Below are positions 18,464 through 27,191 of a stretch of DNA of 64,000 bases, in pieces; the first letter of the stretch is position 1, and each line of letters begins with the position of its first letter. The position numbers were made by a program, and so were the translations under genes. This DNA comes from Vibrio ouci (lineage in GTDB: Bacteria > Pseudomonadota > Gammaproteobacteria > Enterobacterales > Vibrionaceae), in contig NZ_SATR01000023.1 of NCBI RefSeq assembly GCF_004551525.1, positions 1 to 64,000 on the forward strand, in the 5' to 3' direction. The notes beneath the pieces are model-generated. The model ran no database searches, was not told the DNA's origin, and saw nothing but the letters and a program-made list of their open reading frames with translations.

Positions 18464-18492
18464 AAAAAGCGGCAATGATTGCCGCTTTTTTT
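18464..18492. terminator. Bidirectional terminator between flgN and flgP
   Basis: Stem GCGGCAA/TTGCCGC is flanked by AAAAA on the left and TTTTTTT on the right, so it can end transcripts from both convergent genes. Confidence 0.9.
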
Positions 18493-18512
18493 GTATCAGA
18501 GAGAATATTCAG

Positions 18513-18944
18513 TTAGAAAAGTGTTTGCTGCCTTTTTTCAGGCACTTGCTGAACTTCACCATAATCACGCAGTTTATTCATCTTCTCGATGTCTAAACGA
18601 AGTTCCGTCACATAGCTGTCACCGACTTTATAGCTGCGTACAACCTCAGCACCACGGATAACACCGTCTACCGCACCAGAGGTAAGCTCAGTCCCTAAAC
18701 GTTGATCTTTAAGATCGGCTCTGCCACTTACACGCATGCCATATACTTGTTCAGCGAGTTCACGATAAGCGTCGATTTTTGATGCACGCATCGCGCGGAC
18801 TTGTTTTTCGTCTTCGTTACGCCCTTTTTGCTCACTAATGCTGGCATAACCGACTGCAGTCAACCAATCATCAGGACGCATGTTCTGCAGAGGTTGGCAA
18901 CCAACCATCATCAAAGCAACAACAAGAAGTAATAACTTTTTCAT
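18513..18944 (-). CDS. flgP: Outer-membrane flagellar lipoprotein FlgP
   Basis: 143 residues. The signal sequence MKKLLLLVVALMMVGCQPLQ has a lipobox (MVGC). The mature part matches the LPP20/FlgP type (ASKIDAYRELAEQVYGMRVSG, LRLDIEKMNKL). In V. cholerae FlgP is required for motility and, with FlgO and FlgT, builds the outer disc around the basal body. It is the second gene of flgOP, 8 bases after flgO. Confidence 0.92.
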   Translation of the reverse strand: MKKLLLLVVALMMVGCQPLQNMRPDDWLTAVGYASISEQKGRNEDEKQVRAMRASKIDAYRELAEQVYGMRVSGRADLKDQRLGTELTSGAVDGVIRGAEVVRSYKVGDSYVTELRLDIEKMNKLRDYGEVQQVPEKRQQTLF

Positions 18945-18952
18945 TGTCTCTC

Positions 18953-19588
18953 CTATGGACGCAGAATCACAGTATACGGTTGGGTCATTGTTGGGTCAGA
19001 GCGAATTAATACCCCATCTTGCGTACGAATACTATTAAGCGTATCAAGGTCTCGACCAATACGATCCGCTGGCAAGAAGCCTTGGGCCGTTGCAACAACG
19101 ATTCTTGACTGCATACCAACAACACGTGCATTGACCAACACACCACCTTCTTGGCGAAGCATGGTACCCGTCAGTACATATTGGATGTCTTGTTCTTGCG
19201 CGAGATCTTTCCAATCTCGACTAAAGGCAAAATCACCTTGGTGAGTGACCTGAATCGATCCGGTTGTTTTAAAATCAACAACTTTAAACCCACGACGTTG
19301 GAACTGGTGAATAAACCCTTCCGATACAGAATTACCTAACCAATTGGTGGCATCCATATTCTGCAAATCAACAAATGACGTTACCGCAATCGGTGTACGA
19401 GCCGATACACTCGTATTTGAAATCATTAAGTCTTCGGTCATGCTCTCAACAAAAAAGTCAAGAGTATGACGCGGGCTGTCCATCAGCATAAACTGGGAAC
19501 CATTATACGGTTCTTTACCATTATATATTGGCGCATACGCACAGGCGGTCAGAAATACCACTGGCACAAGCGATAACCATTTTTTCAT
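18953..19588 (-). CDS. flgO: Outer-membrane flagellar protein FlgO
   Basis: 211 residues. The signal peptide MKKWLSLVPVVFLTACAYAP contains an LTAC lipobox-like site. The FlgO domain includes RTPIAVTSFVDLQ, NWLGNSVSEGFIHQFQRRGF and DIQYVLTGTMLRQEGGVLVN. In V. cholerae it is needed for flagellum stability and motility. It is the first gene of flgOP, divergent from flgT, with a sigma-54 promoter candidate at 19720-19735. Confidence 0.92.
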   Translation of the reverse strand: MKKWLSLVPVVFLTACAYAPIYNGKEPYNGSQFMLMDSPRHTLDFFVESMTEDLMISNTSVSARTPIAVTSFVDLQNMDATNWLGNSVSEGFIHQFQRRGFKVVDFKTTGSIQVTHQGDFAFSRDWKDLAQEQDIQYVLTGTMLRQEGGVLVNARVVGMQSRIVVATAQGFLPADRIGRDLDTLNSIRTQDGVLIRSDPTMTQPYTVILRP

Positions 19589-19647
19589 TCTCTAATCTCC
19601 GATACATTAAGGCCTAAATGTCGACTCTTTTACGAAAAAACGAAAAG

Positions 19648-19663
19648 TGGAACATTCTTTGCT
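19648..19663 (+). promoter_or_regulatory. Sigma-54 promoter of flgT
   Basis: TGGAAC-ATTCT-TTGCT has both invariant dinucleotides and a 5-base spacer. It lies 88 bases upstream of the flgT start codon and inside the predicted flgOP leader. Confidence 0.65.
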
Positions 19664-19719
19664 TTTCTATCAATGCAACTATTAAGAAAGGCAATGCCTA
19701 AATCAGCTAAGATTTATTA

Positions 19720-19735
19720 AGCAAAAAATGAACCA
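19720..19735 (-). promoter_or_regulatory. Sigma-54 promoter of flgOP
   Basis: The minus strand reads TGGTTC-ATTTT-TTGCT with invariant GG/GC and correct spacing. It lies 132 bases upstream of the flgO start codon and points toward the flgT promoter, so the two leaders would overlap by about 37 bases. Confidence 0.65.
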
Positions 19736-19750
19736 ACTTGGTAATCAATC

Positions 19751-20884
19751 ATGAAAAAATCGCTTCTGTACTTTTTATCAACCGTCTACTTAAGCCTATT
19801 TGCACACAGTGCACTGGCAGGTTGGTATGAAGTGACGGGAACTTCAACTATCGTTTCATCAGAAGAAGTGGCCCGTGTTCACGCGCTAGAAGACGCAATC
19901 TACAAAGCAGTGAGCTTTTCAGGTGCTGATATCGGTAGCATCGCTAACCTGAGACCACTACTTGAAAGTGGCCGTAAAGAGTATCAATTCACGGGCACTG
20001 AAGTGCGCTATATCTTAGTCGAAGAGGAAAGAACTCGCAGTGGCGTTATGTTCGTCAAAGCACGTATCGATATTTATCCATCGGCAACAGGTTGCCATGT
20101 CAGCCAGTATAAAAAGACCTTCTTAGTTGGAAATATTGATCTCGCTTCTCCTCAACAAGCGGTAATGGGCCAGATATACAGTGTCGGTGACGATTTTGCC
20201 AACGTCATCAACCGTCAATTAGATCAAGAATCTGCTAGTTTTATTTCCGTTGGTACGACCGACTTTGAGATCAGTAAGAAATACCCAGAGCGACTTAAAA
20301 TGATCGCTGAGGATACAGGCGCGCAGTACATTATCGGGGGTGTGATTACCGATCTCACCGCAACCATAGAAAAAAATCTGATTAAAGATGACGTCATCAA
20401 CCGCCAGTTTGCGCTCGAGATGACCATCTTCGATGGCAAGACTGGCAATGAAGTCTATAACCGTAACTATCGTGAAGTCGCTCGTTGGCCATTTGCCAAA
20501 ACCAGCCAAGTCGATACTAAAAGTGCGCGTTTCTGGGCGTCAACCTACGGTGATATGATGCTTCGTGTCAGTCGAAATATCATGCTCGATCTAGAGTCAG
20601 AAGTATCTTGTAAAATCACACTGCCGGAAGTCGTCGCTAAGTGGGGCAATACCATTACGATTGACCTAGGGCGTGTTCATGGCGTTCAAGAGGGTGACAA
20701 ACTACAACTTTGGCACACTGGATCATTCATCGACCAGCGTGGTTTACCGCGAAACAAAGTTACAGAAACTGACATAACACTAACGGTATCTCGCGTATAT
20801 GAAAACGAAGCGGAGCTGTCTGTCGATCAAGCAGAATTAGCAGGCAGTATTCAGCTCGGAGATGTTATGCACAAATTACTGTAG
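19751..20884 (+). CDS. flgT: Flagellar H-ring protein FlgT
   Basis: 377 residues with signal peptide (YFLSTVYLSLFAHSALAGWY). The N-terminal domain (WYEVTGTSTIVSSEEVARVH) resembles the FlgP-type fold, the middle domain is TolB-like and the C-terminal SH3-like part contains VHGVQEGDKLQLWH. In Vibrio FlgT is the main H-ring subunit and is needed to place MotXY and stator units. It is divergent from flgOP. Confidence 0.93.
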   Translation: MKKSLLYFLSTVYLSLFAHSALAGWYEVTGTSTIVSSEEVARVHALEDAIYKAVSFSGADIGSIANLRPLLESGRKEYQFTGTEVRYILVEEERTRSGVMFVKARIDIYPSATGCHVSQYKKTFLVGNIDLASPQQAVMGQIYSVGDDFANVINRQLDQESASFISVGTTDFEISKKYPERLKMIAEDTGAQYIIGGVITDLTATIEKNLIKDDVINRQFALEMTIFDGKTGNEVYNRNYREVARWPFAKTSQVDTKSARFWASTYGDMMLRVSRNIMLDLESEVSCKITLPEVVAKWGNTITIDLGRVHGVQEGDKLQLWHTGSFIDQRGLPRNKVTETDITLTVSRVYENEAELSVDQAELAGSIQLGDVMHKLL

Positions 20885-20981
20885 CTATATGACCAAAGTG
20901 ACACTACGCTCCGTCGCACAGATACGTAGTGTGTTCTCTTCCTAACAGGTAGAATCCCAGTGTAAACACCCTCCTTATATC

Positions 20982-21010
20982 AGGGCCAAGTAAAAATGCT
21001 TGGCCCTTTT
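20982..21010 (+). terminator. Terminator of flgT
   Basis: Stem AGGGCCAAG/CTTGGCCCT with an 8-base loop, then TTTT. A second inverted repeat (ACACTACG/CGTAGTGT, 20901-20932) lies between it and the flgT stop codon. Confidence 0.85.
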
Positions 21011-21081
21011 GCTTTCTTGGCTTCACCATCCTTTAACTTTCATCTAAAATAATTATTAATAAAGTTATCTGTAGTCAAACA

Positions 21082-21588
21082 ATGAAAAAAAGTAACTTAG
21101 AGACCAACACTGGTCATCGCTTCATCTCTAAGGCCAAAACAGCCTTCAAAATTCATATCCATACTCCAGATGACAAAGTCATCCACCGCTCTGTCGGCTA
21201 CATTCGTATTGGAGAGAAGAAAGGCCTGCAGAAAGCGATTAAGTTGCGAAATGAAATGGGCAGTGAGATGTGGGGCAAATTTTGGCGCCGTCTACTCAAA
21301 GACCCTTACCTCATGACACGTTTACCCCACTCACTTGAGCCTAAGATTATCTTTAAACCTAGACCGACCAAAGATAACCCAGACGCTAAAGATGAATGCT
21401 ATATCGCCGCATGGCGCAACTATGATGAGAACGGCAAACTCATATACAGAAGTGTGGTTTGCTCAATAAAGAAACACGGCCGGTTGGCCGCCTACTCTAA
21501 AACTAAAAAAGCACTACTTGCGGCCAACAAGGAGAACTTAGAGATCCTTGAGTTTATGGGCCGATTGAACAGTATCGATTTAAAGTAG
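21082..21588 (+). CDS. Uncharacterised basic protein with two repeats
   Basis: 168 residues, basic, with no signal peptide and no membrane segment. Two similar units are visible. Unit 1 (about 20-65) contains DDKVIHRSVGYIRIGEKKG. Unit 2 (about 105-150) contains ENGKLIYRSVVCSIKKHGR followed by an A-rich helix. Each has a 'D..GK.I.RSV...I.K.G' core followed by a helix, which recalls the three-strand-plus-helix AP2-like DNA-binding fold; that is inference only. No enzyme motif is seen. It sits alone between the flgT terminator and a bidirectional terminator, with no clear ribosome binding site, so it is probably monocistronic. Confidence 0.75.
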   Translation: MKKSNLETNTGHRFISKAKTAFKIHIHTPDDKVIHRSVGYIRIGEKKGLQKAIKLRNEMGSEMWGKFWRRLLKDPYLMTRLPHSLEPKIIFKPRPTKDNPDAKDECYIAAWRNYDENGKLIYRSVVCSIKKHGRLAAYSKTKKALLAANKENLEILEFMGRLNSIDLK

Positions 21589-21642
21589 CTAACAGATCAT
21601 CTGTGGCATAGAGTTTTATATTCGACGGTAACGACAACAAAT

Positions 21643-21670
21643 AAAGCCTTGGCATATGCCAAGGCTTTTT
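21643..21670. terminator. Bidirectional terminator (21.6 kb)
   Basis: The perfect palindrome AAAGCCTTGGCATATGCCAA continues GGCTTT and is followed by TTTTT-ATT. It separates the convergent two-repeat gene and the ompA-like gene. Confidence 0.85.
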
Positions 21671-21694
21671 ATTAAGGACAGTAATTAAATAATC

Positions 21695-22729
21695 TTAAAG
21701 ATCGTAGCCTGGCACTTTGATTTCTACACGGCGGTTTTTAGAACGACCTTCTGCAGTATCATTAGAAGCAATTGGGTTACTTTCACCCTGACCACTTACA
21801 GTAATACGCGAAGATTCAACACCCTGGCTTTCTAGCTCATCCGCCACTGCTTGTGCACGTTGCTCTGAGATAGTTTGGTTATATTCTGCCGAACCGCTAG
21901 AGTCTGTGTGACCAACTAGTTCAATGGATACTTCTGGTTTTTGGTTTAAGAAAAGCGCTAATGCTGCTAGCTCATCTTTACTTTGTGAATTTACTTCAGT
22001 GCTGTTTAGCGGGTAGTCGCTCGGCTCAACCTTCTCTAGCTTAGCCTTAGCTTCCTCTTTAGCCTGCTCTTCAGCTTTAGCTTGTTCTTCAGCCAATGCT
22101 TGCTCTGCTGCCGCCTGTTCTTCCGCAGCTTGCTCTGCCGCCACTTCTTCAGGTGTCTTTTCTTCTGTTGCCGCTACAGCAGCTCCACCAGCCGCTGCTG
22201 CGCCTGCTGCCGAAGAGCCAAACTTATAGACCATACCTAACGTTGCTGAATCTGCTGCTGCAGTGTGGAAATCATTACTGATATCGGTAATACGTTGGTA
22301 CTCAGCACGGATACTCAGGTTTTCTGTTGCATCGTATTCAACACCAAGAGCACCTAAGTAAGAAGCATCGCTTTCATTACCATATTCTACGTATGCACCA
22401 CCCACTTTACCATATGCAGAAATAGCCTCTGTAAGTGGCAAGCTCAGCTTAGGCGCCAGTGTCCAAGCTTGAACTGAGTCATCGCCAACACCATCAACGT
22501 GGTACTCACCGAGGTAATCATAACCACCTTCAATCGCAATATACTCTGAGAAATCATAACCAAAAATTAGACCACCTGACATGTCATCATCATCACAAAC
22601 AGATGTTGCCGAACATGTCGCGTCATCAAGCCATGTATTACCTACTTTACCACCTAGGTAAACATTCGCGTTTGCGCCTGCGGACGCCAGCATTAGTGCA
22701 CTAGAAATTGCCACTGCTAATTTTTTCAT
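21695..22729 (-). CDS. OmpA-family outer-membrane protein (paralogue 3)
   Basis: 344 residues. The signal peptide MKKLAVAISSALMLASAGANA is followed by an 8-strand OmpA barrel (NVYLGGKVGNTWLDD, DYLGEYHVDG, GGAYVEYG). A long Ala/Glu/Lys-rich helical linker (about 195-240; AEEQAKAEEQAKEEAKAK) leads into the C-terminal peptidoglycan-binding domain (ELVGHTDSSGSAEYNQ..S..RA..V, NRRVEI). The ATG at 22729 has AAGGAT upstream; the longer frame is read-through. The helical linker differs from the Val/Glu linkers of the next two genes. This is the last of three tandem paralogues, each with its own terminator. Confidence 0.9.
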   Translation of the reverse strand: MKKLAVAISSALMLASAGANANVYLGGKVGNTWLDDATCSATSVCDDDDMSGGLIFGYDFSEYIAIEGGYDYLGEYHVDGVGDDSVQAWTLAPKLSLPLTEAISAYGKVGGAYVEYGNESDASYLGALGVEYDATENLSIRAEYQRITDISNDFHTAAADSATLGMVYKFGSSAAGAAAAGGAAVAATEEKTPEEVAAEQAAEEQAAAEQALAEEQAKAEEQAKEEAKAKLEKVEPSDYPLNSTEVNSQSKDELAALALFLNQKPEVSIELVGHTDSSGSAEYNQTISEQRAQAVADELESQGVESSRITVSGQGESNPIASNDTAEGRSKNRRVEIKVPGYDL

Positions 22730-22889
22730 TGATATATCCTTATTTGTTTTATTTCTATCGAAGTTCATATAAGTGAATGCAAGAACAACAAAAAAGAAAT
22801 TAGCACGTTGAATAAAAAACAAAACACCATACGCACAAGTCTAACAATCAGCTAACAAATCAGACATAACTCACACATTTGTTAAAAAT

Positions 22890-22917
22890 AAAAAAGCCTT
22901 GGCACTAGCCAAGGCTT
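22890..22917 (-). terminator. Terminator of OmpA paralogue 2
   Basis: Stem AAGCCTTGG/CCAAGGCTT with a T-run on the minus strand (TTTTTTATTTT). It lies 19 bases beyond the stop codon. Confidence 0.85.
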
Positions 22918-22935
22918 CTATCTGGATTGGTTACG

Positions 22936-23901
22936 CTACTTTTCTTCGTATTCGAAGCCCGGTACCGTGATCTCGACGCGACGGTTTTGAGCACGGCCTT
23001 CACGAGTGTCATTCGAAGCGATAGGGTTATTTTCCCCTTCGCCACTGACGGTAATGCGTGACGCTTCGATACCTTGGCTCTCTAACTCATCAGCCACCGC
23101 TTGAGCGCGCTTTTCTGAAAGCATTTGGTTGTATTCCGCAGCCCCACTTGAGTCGGTATACCCAGTAACTTCAACAGTTGCTTGAGGGTATTGCTCCATA
23201 AACTGAACCAACTCAGAAAGTTGAGATTTACTCTCTGGCTTCAACTCAGTGCTGTTTAATGCAAAGTGTCCAGAATCAACTTTGGTTGCATAGCTCTTGA
23301 TGACAGGAGTCACAACAACCACTTCCTCTACTACTTCTTCAACCGTCTTTTCTTCTACAACGACAGGCTCTTGCTGCGCTTGGTCGTTATTACCAAAGTG
23401 GTAAACAAAGCCTAAAGTCGCTGAGTTAACAGCGGCCTTAACTAGATCATTGTTAACGTCTGTCAAACGTTGATACTCAAGACGGACTCTTACGTTGCTA
23501 TCAGAGTTCAGCTCCAAACCCACAGCACCTAAGTAAGAGTTATCATCTTTATCGCCATATTCTACGTATGCGCCACCAAACTTACCGTAAAGATAGACAG
23601 TATCATTAAATGGAATCGTCAGTTTAGGCGCCAATGTCCAAGCATGGGCTTTATCGCCATCAATGCCATCAGCGGTAAACTCACCTAAATAGTCGTAGCC
23701 ACCTTCTAGAGAGAGATAATCAAGAAATTCGTAACCGGCAAACAGCCCGGCAGTGATTGATTCATCATCACAATTTGCCGTTGCTGATGTACATGCATCA
23801 TCTAGCCAAGACTTACCAACTTTGCCGCCAAGATAGAACTCTGCATTTGCTACTGAAGACAGCATCAAGGTTGCAGAAATTACCACTGCTAATTTTTTCA
23901 T
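22936..23901 (-). CDS. OmpA-family outer-membrane protein (paralogue 2)
   Basis: 321 residues. The signal peptide MKKLAVVISATLMLSSVANA leads into an OmpA barrel (EFYLGGKVGKSWLDDACTSA, SLEGGYDYLGEF), an acidic Val-rich linker (VVVEEKTVEEVVEEVVVVTP) and the OmpA C-terminal domain (EVTGYTDSSGAAEYNQ, ASDTREGR-like, NRRVEITVPGFEYE). The start at 23901 has AAGGA upstream. The barrel shares long blocks with both neighbours, including the CTSATANCDDE pattern, pointing to tandem duplication. Confidence 0.92.
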   Translation of the reverse strand: MKKLAVVISATLMLSSVANAEFYLGGKVGKSWLDDACTSATANCDDESITAGLFAGYEFLDYLSLEGGYDYLGEFTADGIDGDKAHAWTLAPKLTIPFNDTVYLYGKFGGAYVEYGDKDDNSYLGAVGLELNSDSNVRVRLEYQRLTDVNNDLVKAAVNSATLGFVYHFGNNDQAQQEPVVVEEKTVEEVVEEVVVVTPVIKSYATKVDSGHFALNSTELKPESKSQLSELVQFMEQYPQATVEVTGYTDSSGAAEYNQMLSEKRAQAVADELESQGIEASRITVSGEGENNPIASNDTREGRAQNRRVEITVPGFEYEEK

Positions 23902-24063
23902 GCGTATTTCCTTATTGTTTTCCATTTACGCCTTCGCTCGCTAATCAACGAGTGATGTGAACCCGACAGCCCACATACGCACACTAACGCATAATCAGAT
24001 CAAATAAAACATGAGCGATGGAACGGTTATTATTATATTCCCATATCTACTCTCAAAAATAAG

Positions 24064-24092
24064 AAAGCCCCGACCTAAGTCGAGGCTTTTTT
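24064..24092. terminator. Terminator of OmpA paralogue 1
   Basis: Stem AAAGCCCCGAC / GTCGAGGCTTT with one mismatch and a TAA-type loop. T-rich runs are present on both sides. It lies 25 bases beyond the gene's stop codon. Confidence 0.8.
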
Positions 24093-24116
24093 CTGACGCT
24101 GTTATTTATTGAATTA

Positions 24117-25094
24117 TTATTGAGCTACTTGGTACTCAAATTCAGGAACGATAACTTCAACACGGCGGTTTTGCTCACGGCCTTCGCGAGTTTCGTTAGA
24201 TGCAATCGGGTTGTTTTCACCTTCACCACGAGCAGTAATACGTGAAGAGTCGATGCCTTTTTCTTCTAGAGCGTTTGCTACTGACTGTGCACGTTTCTCA
24301 GAAACAACTTGGTTGTATTCCGCAGCACCTGAAGTATCAGTGTAACCAACGATCTCTACATTAGCTTGTGGGTAAGTGTTCAGGAACTCAACTAGCTCGT
24401 CTAGTTGAGCTGCACTGTCTTGGTTTAGCTCAGTGCTGTTTAGCTTAAAGCTACCTGTACCTAGTTGTTGCGTTTCAAATGTTTTTGTTTCTACAACAGG
24501 TTCAGCTGGAGTTTCTTCTACTACAACTTCTTCTGTCATTTCTTCTTCAACAACTGCAACTGGTGCCGCTTCTTCGCTGCCGCCAAATTTGTAAACGAAA
24601 CCAAGTGTTGCGCTGTTGCCCATAGCACGTACTTGATCATTGTTTGCATCAGTAATTGTTTGGTATTCAACACGAACTGTCACATTTTCATGTGAATCGA
24701 ATTCGATACCAGCAGCACCTAGGTAAGAGTAATCATCTTGGTTGCCGTATTTCACGTACGCACCACCAAACTTACCGTAAAGTGAGATATCGTTAGTAAT
24801 AGGTAGGTTTAGTTTAGGAGCTAAAGTGAATGCTTCAACTTTGTCATCATTTAGGCCATCAGCAGTGAATTTGCCTAGGTAATCGTAACCACCTTCAATT
24901 GATAGGAAGTCCCACATCTCGTAACCAGCAAACACACCTGCTGTCGATGCTTCGTCGTCACAGTTTGCTGTTGCAGTCGTACAAGCATCATCTAACCATG
25001 ATTTACCTACTTTACCACCAACATACAGCTCTGCCATTGAAGGTGCAGATGCTAGAAGAAGTGACGCTGAGATTACCGCTGCTAATTTTTTCAT
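24117..25094 (-). CDS. ompA: Outer-membrane protein OmpA (paralogue 1, probable main OmpA)
   Basis: 325 residues. The signal peptide MKKLAAVISASLLLASAPSMA is followed by an OmpA barrel (ELYVGGKVGKSWLDDACTTA), a Val/Glu/Pro linker (VVEEEMTEEVVVEETPAEPV) and the peptidoglycan-binding OmpA domain (EIVGYTDTSGAAEYNQ, NRRVEVIVPEFEYQ). It anchors the outer membrane to the wall. The ATG at 25094 has AAGGAAAC upstream. It lies closest to gltX, as V. cholerae ompA does from memory, and its codon use looks the most optimised of the three, so it is the likely ancestral, highly expressed copy. Confidence 0.93.
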   Translation of the reverse strand: MKKLAAVISASLLLASAPSMAELYVGGKVGKSWLDDACTTATANCDDEASTAGVFAGYEMWDFLSIEGGYDYLGKFTADGLNDDKVEAFTLAPKLNLPITNDISLYGKFGGAYVKYGNQDDYSYLGAAGIEFDSHENVTVRVEYQTITDANNDQVRAMGNSATLGFVYKFGGSEEAAPVAVVEEEMTEEVVVEETPAEPVVETKTFETQQLGTGSFKLNSTELNQDSAAQLDELVEFLNTYPQANVEIVGYTDTSGAAEYNQVVSEKRAQSVANALEEKGIDSSRITARGEGENNPIASNETREGREQNRRVEVIVPEFEYQVAQ

Positions 25095-25600
25095 TACTGT
25101 TTCCTTAATACTTAATATTAATGTCGTTATCGTTTAGCTTTGATCCTGCACTCAATCTCTCCAAGCAAAGTGGAGATGAGGTCCATTCATTCACTTCCTG
25201 ATGTGTCATTTCGCTCCAGGTCAATCCGGTGCTTTAGCTAACAATAAACGTGACTATATGTAACCAACGGGGAGGACTATAAAGAGGATCAGTTCCATTA
25301 ATAAAGGGGGGGAATGTCAGCATTTAGTTGCATTAAAGTCAGAGAAGTTTCAGGGAGCACTCTCAGCTCTTGCCACATAAGGGCTAACGCGGCTTCACAC
25401 TTTTTGCGTTTTCCACGAAAAAAAACGCGCCTAAAGTAAAGATTCTTAAATTCAAGACGATATTTTGTAGGCATTTTCCCAAACAAATTTAGTAACACGC
25501 TCGATGAAGTTAGGTATTTTCAAAATAAAACACCAACTGATACGAGCAAATAATCAGTTCACTTGAACGCAGCAGTCACCCTAAGCACTCTTTAACACAT
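25095..25600. other. Long intergenic region upstream of ompA
   Basis: About 500 bases. The ompA promoter and leader must lie near 25100-25250. Further right a minus-strand frame (25298-25474, ATG at 25474 with GGGAA upstream) could encode a basic 58-residue peptide starting MPTKYRLEFKNLYFRRVFFR. It has no recognisable family or terminator and may be chance. No other structure is convincing. Confidence 0.4.
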
Positions 25601-25631
25601 AAAAAAAACCGCAGTATTAAACTGCGGTTTT
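25601..25631 (-). terminator. Terminator of gltX
   Basis: Stem AAAACCGCAGT / ACTGCGGTTTT with an A-T-rich loop and a TTTTTTTT run on the minus strand, 25 bases beyond the gltX stop codon. Confidence 0.9.
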
Positions 25632-25655
25632 GGTATCTAATCGAGAAAATAGAAA

Positions 25656-27083
25656 CTATGCGTTCGCTTCACGCTCTTCGATAAATGCGATTGCCATCTT
25701 GATACGGGCAATAACACGCTCTTTACCAACAAGTTCCATAACCGCATCAACAGACGGAGACTGGCCACCACCTGTTACTGCAACGCGCAATGGCATACCA
25801 ATTTTGCCCATGCCGATTTCTAGCTCTTCACAAACAGCAGCGATAACACCTTCTTTAATGTTCGCTGTTGTCCACTCTTCTAGCGCTTCAACTTTCGCTA
25901 GAGCAAGCTCTAATGGGCCTTTAGCGACGCCGCGTAGGTGCTTCTTAGCCGCGCCTGCTTCAAACTCAGAGAAATCTTCGTAGAAGTAACGGATCTGCTC
26001 TGCTAGCTCTACCAGCGTGTTACAACGCTCACCCACAAGCTTGATCACTTCAGTGATTGCCGGACCGTTTTCAACGTTTAGTTTCTGGTTATCTAGGTGC
26101 CATTGTAGGTACTCAGCCACATACTCAGGATCAGATGTCTTAATGTAGTGGTTGTTCAACCAAAGTAGCTTTTCAGTATTGAACGCTGACGCTGATTTAG
26201 AGATTGCATCTAGAGAGAACAGGTTGATCATCTCTTCTTGCGAGAAGATCTCTTGGTCACCATGAGACCAACCAAGACGTACTAGGTAGTTGTTAAGTGC
26301 ATTTGGTAGGTAACCTTCATCGCGGTATTGCATAACAGAAACTGCGCCGTGACGCTTAGACAGTTTCGCACCGTCATCACCTAGGATCATTGCACAGTGA
26401 GCAAATACCGGTACTGGCGCACCTAGTGCTTCGTAGATGTTGATTTGACGAGGTGTGTTGTTGATGTGGTCTTCACCACGAACAACGTGCGTAATGCCCA
26501 TATCCCAGTCATCAACCACAACCACGAAGTTGTACGTTGGTGCACCATCAGTACGACGGATTATTAGGTCATCTAGCTGGCTGTTAGCAATTTCGATGCG
26601 ACCACGAATTTGGTCATCAAATACTACGCTGCCTTCTTTCGGGTTACGGAAGCGGATAACAAACGCATCGCCTTCTTTCGCTTCAGCATTAGCTGCAACG
26701 ATTTTTGGGTGATTAGCATCGTAACGAGGCATCTCTTTCGCTGCTTCTTGCTCTGCACGGATTTCATCTAACAGCTCTTTAGATGCGTAACATTTGTATG
26801 CTTTATCTTCAGCAAGCAGCTTATCAACCATTTCGTTGTAACGGTCAAAACGCTTAGATTGGAAGTAAGGACCTTCATTCCACTCTAGACCCATCCATTG
26901 CATGCCTTCTAGGATCGCATCCACAGCTTCCTGAGAGTTACGCTCTAAATCTGTATCTTCGATACGTAGAACGAATTCACCGCCTTGGCTTTTAGCATAT
27001 AGCCAAGAGTAAAGTGCAGTACGTGCACCACCAACGTGAAGGTAGCCTGTAGGGCTAGGAGCAAAACGAGTTTTAACCGTCAT
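25656..27083 (-). CDS. gltX: Glutamyl-tRNA synthetase
   Basis: 475 residues, a class I aminoacyl-tRNA synthetase. The HIGH-type motif appears as [17 protein letters not shown] (residues 8-24), the KMSKS-type motif as [10 protein letters not shown] near residue 240, and the anticodon-binding helical domain fills the C-terminal third. It charges tRNA-Glu and supplies Glu-tRNA for haem synthesis. It is single-gene, with an imperfect inverted repeat GGTGC-C-AAAAT / ATTTT-A-GCACC (27136-27165) 50 bases upstream that may be a leader structure. Confidence 0.97.
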   Translation of the reverse strand: MTVKTRFAPSPTGYLHVGGARTALYSWLYAKSQGGEFVLRIEDTDLERNSQEAVDAILEGMQWMGLEWNEGPYFQSKRFDRYNEMVDKLLAEDKAYKCYASKELLDEIRAEQEAAKEMPRYDANHPKIVAANAEAKEGDAFVIRFRNPKEGSVVFDDQIRGRIEIANSQLDDLIIRRTDGAPTYNFVVVVDDWDMGITHVVRGEDHINNTPRQINIYEALGAPVPVFAHCAMILGDDGAKLSKRHGAVSVMQYRDEGYLPNALNNYLVRLGWSHGDQEIFSQEEMINLFSLDAISKSASAFNTEKLLWLNNHYIKTSDPEYVAEYLQWHLDNQKLNVENGPAITEVIKLVGERCNTLVELAEQIRYFYEDFSEFEAGAAKKHLRGVAKGPLELALAKVEALEEWTTANIKEGVIAAVCEELEIGMGKIGMPLRVAVTGGGQSPSVDAVMELVGKERVIARIKMAIAFIEEREANA

Positions 27084-27191
27084 GTAAAATACCTTGATTG
27101 TCTAAATGACCACACCAATACCTTCAAAACAGGCTGGTGCCAAAATTGCGCGTTATTTTAGCACCGATATGTAATTCTACAATCCTTGGAA

